Source of the DNA: Plenodomus lindquistii
Taxonomy: Eukaryota > Ascomycota > Dothideomycetes > Pleosporales > Leptosphaeriaceae
Length of the DNA stretch: 64,000 nt
Direction of reading: 5' to 3'
Assembly: GCA_025504975.1 (NCBI GenBank)
Contig: JANUWI010000022.1
Span: 248,001 to 312,000 of the forward strand
Part shown: positions 13,451 through 26,500 of the stretch, piece by piece
How the letters are laid out: every line of letters starts with the position of its first letter
Numbering within the stretch: position 1 is the stretch's first letter
Notes under the pieces: model-generated
What the model was told of the DNA's origin: nothing
The model's input: only the letters and a program-made list of their open reading frames with translations
The model's database searches: none
Program-made: the position numbers and the translations under genes

Positions 13451-15436
13451 ACTTTTACTAGAAGTACTTTAATTATCTAGAACTTCTCTAAATACTATAT
13501 TAATAGCTTTAGAAATAAAATAAATATAGAAATTATATTCTAGTTAGTAAATAATTATATTTTATATATATAATATTAATTTTATTATTAATATATAAAA
13601 GTTATAGCTAATATGTAAAACTAGTATATTACTTTTAGTAATAATACTTTAAGTATAGTAAGCTAACTAGTATAAAAAATATAAAAGTATTTTAAAATTT
13701 ATTTATTTATTACTATAACTTTTTTACGTTTATTTTACTATTAGAAACGTTATATATTATATTTATTTTAGAGTTTTTAGTATTTTTATACTATTAAAAC
13801 TTTCTATTAGGCCTATAAATAGGCCTATATTCTTTTTTACTACTAGAATAATCTAAAATCTTTTTAGAAAAAGTATTAACTAAAACTACTATATTTTTTA
13901 AAAAAAGCTATAATTTTATTGTATAAGTTTAAATCTTTTTAATATAGATTTTTAAACTATTTCTATTTAATATAGATTACTAGTATTAAATTAATAATTA
14001 TTAAGCTACTAATCTATATAGTTACTATTTATACTAAAAAAACTAATATTTTTATACCTAAATAAGCTATAGCTTTTATATTTTTTAGTTTAGTTTTTAA
14101 CCTTTTTATTTTTTTTATTAGCTAGTATAGCCTATGTAGCTAGGCCTTTAAAATAATAATATACTACTATAGTTTAGTTATATTCTAGTTCTATTTATCT
14201 AAATACTTAAAAAAGCTAATAAAACATTTAAACTAGAAAAGAATACTACTATTTACTAGTTTTTTTTTTTTATTTTAAAGTGTATAATAACTATACTTTT
14301 TTAACTTTATTAATTTAAATAAAAATATAAATTAAAACTTAGTATAAAACTAGGCCTAGATAGAATATAAATAAAATATCTAATAAGTTTAAAAGTATAT
14401 ATTAGTTAAATATTAAGTAAATATTAAAAGTAGATATAAAAAGTTTTATTTACTTTTATAAAATATATTAGTTCTTTAAGTAATTAAATGGATTTTAATA
14501 TATTTAGTAATATTAGTAGTTCTATATAGCTACTAGTACTATTAACAAACTCTATTATATAGTTTATACTAGCCTCTATAGCTAGTATATATTCTATTCT
14601 ATATTTTTTTAATAATTACTAGTTTAAAATTATTATAATTAGAAAAATAATTCTTTTTATAGATATTAAAAAATAGTATTATCTAGATAGTTATTATTTT
14701 ATTATATTTATTGCTACTATTTGCTATATATTATATTATATATAAAACTTAACCTACTTTTCTTTTACTTTTTATAATATTTTATTATATAGAGCTAAAA
14801 CTACTACTTTTATAAATATAGTTTATTAAGTTTTTTTTAAAAAAGTATTTTTTATAACTATAGTTATTATTATAGTTCGCTTTGTTTTTTACTAAATATA
14901 TATATTATTTATGTAATACTAATAGAGTTTTATTATAACTAGTAAAAGTAAAATATAGTAAAGTAAAAAGCTTAATAACTACTATTATAATAATTTAATA
15001 ATAAAATTCTAATATAAACTTTAAAGTTAATTTAATTAAATTTTATAATACTTTATAGTAAATAGTAGTAGAAGTTATTATTAGTATAATTAGAAAAGTT
15101 ATTTAGTTATAAATTAGTATATTAGGCTTAGTACGTTATTTACTAAAATAGTATTTTATTCTAAAGTTATATTTAGTAAAAATTCTATCTAATATATTTA
15201 ATAGTAATAAAAATATAAAGTTATTTATAAAGTCTCTAAAGCTTAATAATTTAATAGTTTTTAAATAAAATTTTTAAAATCTAATTATCTAAATCTTTAG
15301 TTTTTAGAAATATAAATAAGTATAAAAAGTTTTTTATTATAGATTTTATAATTATACCTAGCTAGTATTATTTTATATTAAAGTAATATAATAGAAAATA
15401 AAATAATATTAAGTATTTAAAAATAGATTATAAAGG
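13451..15436. other. AT-rich RIP-mutated DNA, unassigned
   Basis: No gene or domain recognised. It could include the 3' end and LTR of the Gypsy element. TpA-rich and CpA-poor like the neighbouring repeats. Confidence 0.4.
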
Positions 15437-15635
15437 TACAGGCAATTATAGAAGTATTTATAGATTGTATAAATTAAACCTCTAGAGTAAAATACTGTGT
15501 AGGGAGCTAGTTTTATCTACGCAAGGTAGAACTATAGTGTTTCTAGTAACTAAAGCGCGCCTGTTTAGGCCTAGCGCTAGTAGAGTAGCTCTAGAGCACT
15601 AATAACTAGAGGTTATTAGTTTAATCTATAATATA
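15437..15635 (+). repeat. LTR-like direct repeat, left member
   Basis: About 200 bp that align along their length with 21079-21289 in the same orientation, sharing GGCCTAGCGCTAGTAG and the ending TTAATCTATAATATA. This member keeps much more G+C (for example TGTGTAGGGAGC and GCGCGCCTG) than its partner, so it has suffered less RIP. Together they look like the LTRs of an element of about 5.85 kb. Exact ends are uncertain. Confidence 0.65.
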
Positions 15636-18600
15636 GATAGTAGTTATAATAAAGTTTAGAAAGTCTATTTTAAAAAAAGAATTTAAATTAGACTTTATTA
15701 TACTAGTATATCTACTTCTTAAAATACTATTTTAAATTAGTAGAAAGCTATAGTAATAAAGCTTTTATTATTAATAGATAATACTTATTATTTACTATTT
15801 TTTATTAATGCTATAAGTAGTTCTTTAATATAGAAAAAACCTCTAGTAAAGTATTATTAAAAAATATATAATTTAAAAAAGAATTAACGTATTCTATTAC
15901 TAAGCTAGCTATACTACTAAGCTAGCTACTTTTCTTTAGTATTATAAATACTATACTCTATATAATATGCTTTAATAATATAATATAATATTAATTTAAG
16001 CTAAAAGCTAATTAGAATTTACCTATTCTACTTTTAAAGCTAGCTAATTTAAAAGCTAATAGGCTACTACTATAGCTTTTAAAGTTTATAACTAAAGGCT
16101 TTCTAATTAAATTAATAGAACTAGTTAATATACTAAAATTTAATCTAATTACTAGAAACTTATTACTACTAAAAAGTAGAAGATTATTTAATATATTTTT
16201 AACTTTAATTTATATTAGTTTACTTTCTAGCTATATAAAATAGAAAATATAGCTAATAAAATACTAGAGGTATAGAATAGATTACTAGTAGGTAAATACT
16301 AGACTAAACACTTTATAATATATTGTAATAAACTTAAAATAGCTTTTAACTAAATAAAAAATAGAAGAATCTAGAGATTATTAGCGTATAGTTTAAATTT
16401 ATAGATAAGATAAAAGCTAAGTATAGTATCTAGAATAATAATATCTATAACTCTAATAAACTAGCTTTTAAATAGATGTAATTAGGTCTATAAAAGTTAT
16501 TATTAACTTTTAAAAATATAATTAGCTAAATTTTATCTAGCTAGGTAATTATAAGTAGATTACTATTATTTAAAGTATATATATTTTAAAATATATAACT
16601 TTACTTTTTACTATCTATAAAAATGTATATATATCTCTATGTAGTATAAAATAGCTAGTAATTTTTATAACTAGAAATTTTTAGTTTTTAAAAATAGCTA
16701 GATATATAATATATTTAGGCTAGAGTAGTTAAAGTACTTTAATATAGATATATAAGTATAAAAAGTTGAAGTATACTAGTTACTAATTCTAAATAGCTAT
16801 AAAAGCTATTTAGACTAAAAGTTAAAAAACTACTATATAAAAAATAAAATTCTAATACTCTATATACCTCTCTATTTGTTTTATATTATCTAGCTATTTA
16901 AAATAATATATTTTTTATTATTATAGTATATATATTTCTACTGCGTATAAAGTTTAGTATACTAATATATTTCTATATTAATAAAAAAGCTTATTTTTTA
17001 CTTTTAAAAATGTATTTTCTAATATATTTATAGTTAATAACTATTAAAAAGCTTATAAACTATTTAAGCTAGTTTTTACTAATGTATAGGTAGTACTTAA
17101 TTATATTAACTTCTAAATATATACAATACTTTAACTTTTTTTACTAGTAACTTTATAGTAATTTAAAATTTTAAGTAATACTAATAAATTTATATTTTAG
17201 GTAAAGTTTATATATAAATTTTTTATTTAGTAATCTATTACTATATAATCTAGCTTTTTATAGTTTATAAAAAGGGCTAAACTAATACTATACTAAAATA
17301 CTTTATTTTAACCTAATATTTTATAAATTTAAAAAGTAATTAGTAAAAATAATAAAAAAAAAGTATAAAAAAAAATTAAGTAAAAAAGTATCTTTAAATA
17401 TAGTACTAGGTTATAAAGTACTATAGCTTTAACTATAGTACTTACTCTATTAAAATGTATATATAGTAGTAGTAGTTAAGTATCTATTTAACTATATATC
17501 TAAAACTATAGTAATTATAAAAAAACTAGGTATAATATTTATATATACTAAAAAAGTTTAAAAAGTACTTTTAAATTAGATATAAGCTTTATAGTAGTAG
17601 AGTTAGATATTAATAGTAATAATTATAATAATTAAAAATATAGTATTAATAATACTAAAAAAAAGTAGCTACTTTAGTAATATAGCTAGTTTAGTAGTAA
17701 AATACATTATATATTTTTTATAGTATATAAATACTACTATTCTAGTAATATTTTTCTTTTTATAGAACCTCTTTTAATACTATTAGTAGTAAAAATAAGT
17801 TCTAAGTACTAAATAAATTTAATCCTAAATAAATACTTTATAGAATAAAAAAATAGTTTAGGTTTTAAAAGTTTTAATACTACTATAGATATATAATTTT
17901 AGTACCTAACTTTATTTTTACTATAGATTAAATATTATTTATATAAATAGTATATATAATATTAAAATAGTTCTATAAAGCTTTATTAATAAAAGTCTAG
18001 AATATACTAGAAATATTTTATAGTTTAAATAGTATAACTAGGTATATATATAGTCTATACTAGATTAGATATATAGTCTATACTAGATTAGATATATAGT
18101 CTATACTAGATTAGATATATAGTCTATACTAGATTAGATATATAATTTTTATTTATTACCTCTTTTATATAAACTTTATTAAAAGTAATAGTAATATTTA
18201 TAAAAGCTATAATTTTTACTTTAGCTATTTTACTAATATTTATATAATAATAGATTATAAATTATAGTTTTTTTTTAGTAATCTTATTATAAGTATAATA
18301 GTTTATATAAATTTATAGTTTACTACCTAGCTTTTAATAGTAGGTACTAGTAATATAAATAGTAAAATATTAGATTATATTAATTCTTTTAAAAGTATAT
18401 TATAAATATAAACTTTAATAGCTTTACTTTTCTATTAGATAAACCTATAGATATAAAATTTAAAAGTTATTTTATTACTAGTATTAACTATATAGTTTAC
18501 TTTAGAATATAAATTAAGTAGTTAGTATAATAGATATAAATAAAAAAAGTTTAATAAGTATTTAAATACCTAAAATATTTCTAACTTTACTATTTTCTTT

Positions 18601-21078
18601 TTATTTATAGATAGGTTTTCTATATTATTTATATATAAGCTAAACTCTTTATATAAAATAACAGTAAGTAAAGTAAACCTTGAATATAGAGCTTTTTTAC
18701 TAATATTTATATTTAAACATTAATCTAGTTAATTCTAGTAATATAGCTCTATTTAAATAATCTACTCTAGTTATTATATTATTAATACTTATACTATACA
18801 ACTAAAATTACTAATAGATTTACTATAAAAGTTTATATAAATATTCTACTATTTACTATTCTATTATTATATACTATTTCTATTTTTCTATTTCTAGCAT
18901 AATTAAGTTTATAGTATATAAAAAAAAATTCAATTATTTACTTTTTACTAAATTGTATAGTAAAATAGTATTTATTAAACTATATTATACTAAAAAAGAT
19001 ATTATACTTATTAAAGTTAGGAATTTAGTATAGAATAGTAAAAGTATAAAAGCTATATTAAATATAAATAGTAGTTACTTTTTTATAAGTATTTACTTAA
19101 TTTTTATTTTCTAGTTTTAGTTTAATAGACTATTTAGTTTTAATACTTTTTATATAGTATTTTTTTATTTTAGTTTAATTTATAAATATAGTACTTATTT
19201 TAATATCTTCTAGTATAATTCTACTTATTAATCTTCTAGATATAACTTTAATCTAGCTTAAAAACTTAATTTATTTAATTATAACTAGAGCTTTTAAGTT
19301 AATACTTATAGTAGACATATAGTATATAAAGAGTAGTAATAAAATTATGAAGAAATATAGAAAGTTTATAGCTATAGCTTGAAATTTAATATAGTATCTA
19401 GTTTATTACTTTATTTATTATTTCTAATTATACTAGAGAAGTTTATAAATATACTTTAGGTTAAATATATATAAAAATTTAAATTAATTAGATAGCTATT
19501 TTAATTATAGAGTTAGTTATCTATAGTAATAAAAGTATAATTATTTTTAGTCTTTTTATTAAAAATTATACATTTTTATTTTTAGATAGGTAAAGTATTA
19601 TTAGACTAAAATAAATAAATTAATTAGAGAGTAATTAGAAGTTATTTTTAAAAAGTACTTTAGTTTTAATAATAGCTAGATTTACTATACTTATAATATA
19701 TATTATATTTAAATATTCTTTTTTAATTTTTATTATCTATAACTTTAGTAGTATAGTAGTTAAAATAATAGAATTAATTATTATTAAAAAGTATTATACT
19801 TATTAAAGTAATTATTCTAGTTAAAGATAAAGTTTTTTATATAGATAGTTTAATATTATATTATCTAAAAATAAGGATATTATAATTTTTACTTAGGTAT
19901 AAACTTTAAATTACAAATAGATTTATATTTTTTTTACTTTCTAACGCCTTTTTTTATTATTATTCTTTTTAATAATAATATTACTAATTTATAAAACTAA
20001 TATATTTATAAAGTTATAATAATCTATATACTTATTATTATAATTAACTCTATATACTTTAGCTTTTTTTTTTTAAAATTACTATTTAAACTCTATTTAA
20101 ATTATAGTTAATATAAAACTTTTAGATACGCTTTATTTATTTATTATTTATAGTAGTAAATACGCTAGTATTATTATTATTTTTATATATACTAACTTTT
20201 TAAATAATAAATAATTTATAGAAGGTAATTTTTTAAGATTTACTTTTAGTTATAAATTTAGTTTAAAGCTTATTATATAAAAATACTTAGTATTCTAGTT
20301 AGAGTTTAATACTTTAAATATTACTAGTAATAGAATATAAGTTTTATATATTTATATTTACTATAAAAAAAAAGTTTAGATTTAGTTTACTAAGTGTACT
20401 AGCTCTATATTTAATATCTATAAATATAAATATATAGTATTCTAGAGTACTTTAGTCTAGATAGTTTATATTTAATAGTTAAAGTAATACTATACTACTA
20501 CTATAATAAACTAATATATAAAGTAGTTTAAAATTATAATAGAATATTAGATTTAAAAAATAGTTTTAATAAATTATATAGTTAAAGTATATACTTTATT
20601 ATAATTAGTAATAAAAGTTATTTTATATATATATATAACTGTTATATTTAATTATAGTTTTTATACTAATTAATAAATAATTTACTTTTACTATATTATA
20701 TAATTACATTTAGAAGCTTATCTAAAATAGCTTAAGTTTTCTATTAGTATTTTAGTAACTATAATTACTTTAGAATTAATTTATACCTTTTTTATTTTTT
20801 TCTGATATAAGTAACTAGACTATACTAAACTTCTAGCTAGATAGTTATTACTATTTCTATTCTACCTATATATTATAACTTTATATAGTAGTTTATTTAT
20901 AGGCGTTTAGATTTTCTATTATAGTTATAATTATAGTAGTACTAGCGTAATACTCTAAAAGTATAGTTTAATTTAAATAATTACTTTATATAACTAATAT
21001 ATTTACTAAGTATAGGTTCTAGTAATAGACTAATATAAAATATTCTAGTTATTAAATTTATATAGTACAGTATAAAAA
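15636..21078. other. interior of unidentified LTR-bounded element
   Basis: About 5.4 kb between two direct LTR-like repeats, a normal internal length for a fungal LTR retrotransposon. I could not recognise reverse transcriptase or integrase motifs on either strand with confidence, so neither orientation nor superfamily is assigned. It contains a near-perfect 23-bp tandem repeat at 18044-18145. Confidence 0.45.
18044..18145. repeat. 23-bp tandem repeat, about four perfect units
   Basis: The string TAGTCTATACTAGATTAGA starts at 18051, 18074, 18097 and 18120, exactly 23 bp apart, with no visible differences between units. The surrounding DNA is diverged, so the array probably expanded after most of the RIP mutations had happened. 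Confidence 0.85.
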
Positions 21079-21289
21079 TTTAAATAATTATTAAGTATAT
21101 TTATAAATTATATAGATTAGATCTCTAAATTAAAATACTATAGAAAAAGCTAGTTTTCTATATATAATATAGAACTATAATATTTCTACTAACTAAAACG
21201 CGTTTATTTAGGCCTAGCGCTAGTAGAATAGTTTTAAAGCTATAGTAATACTTTAGTAACTAGAAGTTATTAATTTAATCTATAATATA
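21079..21289 (+). repeat. LTR-like direct repeat, right member
   Basis: Partner of 15437-15635. It is the more heavily mutated copy, with most differences of the C-to-T or G-to-A type, plus small indels. It shares the GGCCTAGCGCTAGTAG core. Confidence 0.65.
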
Positions 21290-21555
21290 CCTGTTTATAA
21301 ATAGGCTACTATTAGTTTAAATAGTTATATAATAGTATTTATTATCTATTTTTTTAAAAAAAGATTTTATAAAAAATATAATATATAGCTAGTTTAAACT
21401 AAAGTTTATATATTTACTAGAATACTACTATAATTAATATAAATAGCTTATTATAAAGTATAAACTAAAAGGTTTAATATCTATATAAATATTTAGCTTT
21501 TAGATCTAAATATATAATAAAAGTAAATATAAATAAAAATTTTTATAGCTATATC

Positions 21556-21698
21556 TTTTAAATTTAATAACTTATATAATATCTTTAATATTAGATTTAT
21601 ATATAGGTATATAGAAAAGTCTAGATTACTAGCGTATTTTTATAGTATAAATATTAAATAGTATATAGAGTAGAACCTAGATACGCCTAATATTAATT
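21556..21698 (+). repeat. copia-2 LTR, 5' copy
   Basis: About 140 bp matching 51628-51768 in the same orientation, including TATAATATCTTTAATATTAG and a shared CTAGATTACTAG block. It is followed by gag-like sequence, as expected of a 5' LTR. Ends are approximate because both copies are RIP-mutated. Confidence 0.65.
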
Positions 21699-23350
21699 TA
21701 ACTGTTATTTTTAATAGGTTATAAACCTAGATATATTAACTACTTATTATAATATCTAGCTTTTTTAACTAATTTACGAATAATATAATAGTTAATAAAC
21801 TATTTTCTTTTAAAGTTACTAAAGTTATTAGGTATATAAACTATTCTAATTAGGAATATAAAATTAAAATAGTTATCTATTTCTTTAGTATATAGAACTA
21901 TTATATAAATAATATAATAACTAATACTAAACTAAATATATAGCTATTTTTTAAATAAGCTTATAAAGTAGTTAAAGTAATTTACGCTATAACTATAAAA
22001 CTAGTTTTAGATAATAATATAAACTAAATTAGAATAAAAAAGGTACCTTTATACGTATTAAAAGCTAATTAATCCGTCTATTAAAATATTATAATAAAAA
22101 GTGTTATAAAATAATATAAAAATAAGCTAAATATATACAATAAATAATAATATAAAATTAAAAAAGCTATAATACTCTTTTATTTTTATATTTTAAATTC
22201 TATTTATTTAGTTTTTAATATGTATAAAGACCTCTATCTAGTATTAAAATATCTAATAAAGTAGTATTATTTTAGTAATTACTAGAGCTTATAAAATATT
22301 TATAGAAATATTAAATTACATTACTTTAAACATTCCGTAAATTTTAATAACTTTTCTAGTAAATTTGAAAATAATATTTTCTATCTAGAAAAGCTAAGTA
22401 GATAATATTATAATACTATATAATAAAGCAAGATATTCTACTTACTTATACTAAAGAATAAACTAATAATCTACTTTCTAAATTTTTTTTATAATTAATA
22501 AAGCTTTATCTAGTCTATACTACATAAAATTAAATACTAACTCTAAAAGGCTAAAATTAAATTTAAAAAGGTAAAAAATACTAAAAAAAACAATTCTAAT
22601 AGAAATAATAATAAAAAGAATTCTAATAAAAAGAACTCTAGTAAAAAATAAGAATAAAAAAAAGTTTAAGTATAGTATAGAAAGTTACTATAGATATAAG
22701 TATAGTAAATATAAATACTTTATAAAGTATTTAAAGCTAAAGCTTAAATAAATAAAGTTACAAGATAAAGATTTTAAAAATAAATAAAGTAGTAAAAGAA
22801 ACATTTTTTTAATATTCTATCTAGGTTTAAACTACATTAACGTTTAAACTTTAATTCTATTTAATAAAAAGAAGATTACTAATAATAAGAAAAACTCTAA
22901 AAAAAATAAAAATAATAGTAGTAATAATAGAAATAGCTCTAATAATAAAAACTTTTATAAAAAATACTCTAATAAAAAAGACTCTAATAATAAAAACTTT
23001 TATAAAAACTATAAAAAAGCTAATAAAAAGCTGAAAAAAATTAAAAATTATAACTCGATTAGTATTTTCTAGCCTAGTATGTATTTCTTTCTACTTTTAT
23101 TTTATATTGTATCTAATAGTATATAAAAACATAATAAAATAAAAGTATAAATAAAAATATAATAATTAGATTAAAATATATTTTTAAATTAGATTTAAAC
23201 TATATTTTTTATTTTATATCTAGAACTATATTAGAAAATAAATAAATTATTAACTAAACTAAGTTAAAATAATCTTTCTAGAATTTATTAAAATTATAAA
23301 ATAAAATATATATATTACTAATATAGATATTATACTATTATATTATATTA
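21699..23350 (+). pseudogene. RIP-mutated copia-2, gag and start of protease
   Basis: Sequence downstream of the 5' LTR copy. Around 22560-23040 it is rich in AAT/AAA-type codons, a low-complexity basic and Asn-rich stretch. Near 23160-23340 the broken frame resembles the copia aspartic protease, with an ITNIDIILLY-like segment at the end where family members have a conserved strand. The protease stops abruptly near 23350, next to the direct repeat at 23366, and its continuation seems to lie beyond 47404. Many stops. The gag assignment rests on position more than on motifs. Confidence 0.5.
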
Positions 23351-23365
23351 AATAGATAAAATAAA

Positions 23366-23540
23366 AAGAATTTTTAAAGGCGCTAAGGACTTCTTTTTAT
23401 ATAAAGTAATAAGAAATAGAGAAAAAAAAAACTATTAACTATTAATAGAAAAAAAAAGAATTTTTATTTTTTTACTAATTAATTATTCTGCTATTTTTTA
23501 TACTATTTTATTTTTAAAGTAAAGCTTTAAACTCTAACTA
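23366..23540 (+). repeat. direct repeat bordering the nested block, left
   Basis: About 175 bp matching 47226-47403 in the same orientation, with a shared CTTCTTTTTATATAAAGTAA block, ACTATTAACTATTAATAGAA and an end reading AAACTCTAACTAAA. It sits exactly where copia-2 is interrupted, and its partner sits where copia-2 resumes, so the pair are best read as LTRs of an element inserted into copia-2. Confidence 0.65.
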
Positions 23541-26500
23541 AATATAATAGTAAAATTTAAAAAGGGTTTTTTTTTATTATATATAGGCAGCTATAGTAAA
23601 AAGTAAAGAAAATTAATTAAAGTAAATATAACTACTATCTACTACTACTAAAAATAACTAGAGGAAAATAAAACTTAATACTTAAAAAGCATAGGCATTC
23701 TTTTAACTTAAAAAGACTCTAAATAAAAAAAAACTAAGTAAAAATATAGCTCTAGTAATACCTAGATACGCTAAGCTAGTTATTATAGAATATTACTAAT
23801 AGAAACTTTCTTTAAAAAAAAGCTACTATAGAATACTACTACTATAGTAAAGTAGAAATCTTTTATAAAAAAAAAGGTACTATAGAATATTACTATAAAT
23901 TACTTAGAAATATTTAAATAAATACTAAAATAATTACTACTAGAAAATAGGCTAAGAAGTAGTATATTAACTTACTACTATTCTAAACTTTTTAAAAAGG
24001 TTAAGTAGAAATATTAAAATAAAACCTAAAAATAAAAATTATATAAAAAAAAAAGAAAAGAAAAAAAAAGTAGTAGATATTTAAACTTTTAAAAGCTAGT
24101 TTTATAATTAATTTCTCTAGAATTAGATAATTATTTTTTTTATATTAGAACTATACAGCTAAAGCTTTAGTTTCTAGTAAAAATTTTAAATATTTAAACT
24201 TTAAAAAAATAATCTATTCTAAACTAGAAGTCTACTATAGCATTTCTATAAGTACTATGAAAATAGCTTTTTTTAAAGTTCTAGTACCTATAAAGCCTAG
24301 AAGAACTTACTTTTAGTCTAATTAAAAAAAGGTTTTAAAGTTTCTAGAAAATTATAATTAATAAGTAGAGAATAAAAGCCTAAATAGACTAAATAGGCTT
24401 TATATTATTTTTAACTTCTATAATAAAGTATACTAAGCGTTTATAAAAAAAATAGAGGTTTACTAGTATAAAAATTAAAAAAAGCTTTAAAAAGCTATAA
24501 AAAACTACTAGAGGGACTAAAATACTTTTTAAAAAATAGAAATACGCTTATTTTTTAATACCTATATATATAAAGTTACTAATAACTTATTAAAACTATT
24601 AAACTATTATATAAACTTTATAGTATATAGAAATACCTTTACTAATATAGAATAAGTTAAAAAAAGTAAAATAGAGTTTTATTTTTTTTAGAGCCTTTTT
24701 TATAATAACTATAAATTTATACTCTTTAATATACCTAATAGACTAGATAAAAATAAAGTAAATAGCTATAAATTAAAAGCTATCTATACCTAAATAAAAA
24801 AACTTTACTAATAAAAAAAGATATAAAACTTAATATAATAAACTAGTTTAAAAAAAATATTTAGTAAATATACTAAATAATTAAATTCTTAAAAATAGTA
24901 ATTATTTAAAATAAACTAGAAAAAGTAGTATAGAGTACAAAGTTAAGTAATAAAAAAAAGCTTTTTTTTCTTTTTTCTATAGATTAGAAAGTTAATTAGT
25001 ATATAAAAACTTTAAATAAAATAAAAATTTCTATAGTTTAAATAGAGTTGCTTAAGTTATACTATAAATTTCTAAATAGTTTATTTAAATCTTTTACTAA
25101 CTAGCTATATTTTATAAGCTAAACTATTTTCTATACTCTATATATAAAAAAAAAATAATAGTACTTTTATAGCTCTAGCTACTTTAATATAAAAGCCTAC
25201 TAGAAATACTAACTCTAAAAAAAAGTAAAACTAGTTATAGTAAAAGCTTTTTATTTATAATATATATAAAAAAAGAAACTATTTAGCTAAAGAATATAAA
25301 CTATATAGCTAGCTTAAAGAAATTAGTAAAGTAAACTAAATATAAAATAGTAATAACTATAAAAAGTTATATTATTTTAGTCTATTTTAGAAATAGTTTA
25401 AAAATATTATTAGAGTTTTTTATAGTAGTTAGTTTAAGTAGTTTAAATAGAAACTATATAAGTACTTTAAAGTAACTAAAAATATATTTAACTAGCTAGC
25501 TTTATAAATTAAACTAAAGTTATTTTAAAAAGTAGATTTTTATCTAGTAATACACTATTAAAATAATAGCTAAAAGTACTTTTTTTTAGCTAACTAAAAA
25601 GCTAATACTTTCTTTTTTTAGAATAAAAAATAAATACTATTAATATAACTACTACCTATAAAAAGTTTATATATATAAATATTTTTAGTAAAGAAAAAAA
25701 ACTACTAGATATAATAATACTAGATTATATAAATATCTAGAATATTATTCTATCTAGTAAAAGTAATACTAGTATAAAAAGCTAGAGTAAACTAAAAAAA
25801 ATTAGATTCTAAAGTTAGTCTAATAAAAGACTATGTAAAAGATAGGTAACTCTAGAAAGCTTTACTAGTAGTAGCTAGAAAAAAAAATACTTCTAAAAAA
25901 CTACTATAAAAAGGCCTAATAGAATTTATAAAAACTAATATACTTTTTCTAGTTTAAGTCTAGAAAAATCTATTTACTATTATCTAGCTATTATAAAATA
26001 CTACTTTTCTAAAAAATTTATCCTCTAATATAGATATATTATAATAAAAAAATATCTAGTTTAAAGCTACTAGAAAAAGAAATTTCTAGAAAGTATTTTA
26101 GCTTAACCTTTATAAAGTAATAGCTATATTACTAAAATAAAAAATATAAAAGCTTACTATTATAAACCTACTAGCTTTTTAAATATAGTAAAAGTAACTA
26201 CTAGAATTACTATAAAAGAAATATAAAATAAGCTCTAAAAATAGTATATATATTAATTAAATAGAACTCTTCTCTAAAACCTAAACTATTATACTTATAG
26301 ATATAAATAAAATACAAAACTTTTAAAAAAGTTCTAAACTAAATTCTCTAAATTTCTAAAAAATTAAGTAAAGCTATAGCGCTAGTATTATACTAAACTT
26401 AATTAAAGTTATAAAGTATACTAGCGTACTCTATAGCTCTATTCTAATAAAAAGTATTAGGTTATTTTCTATAGCACCTATATACTACTATAATATAGAA

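Noticed and set aside
26400..26440. Further copia-1 LTR based on a GTATACTAGCGTAC palindrome
   Set aside because: Only the palindrome-like core resembles the LTR; flanking bases do not align with the LTR on either side.
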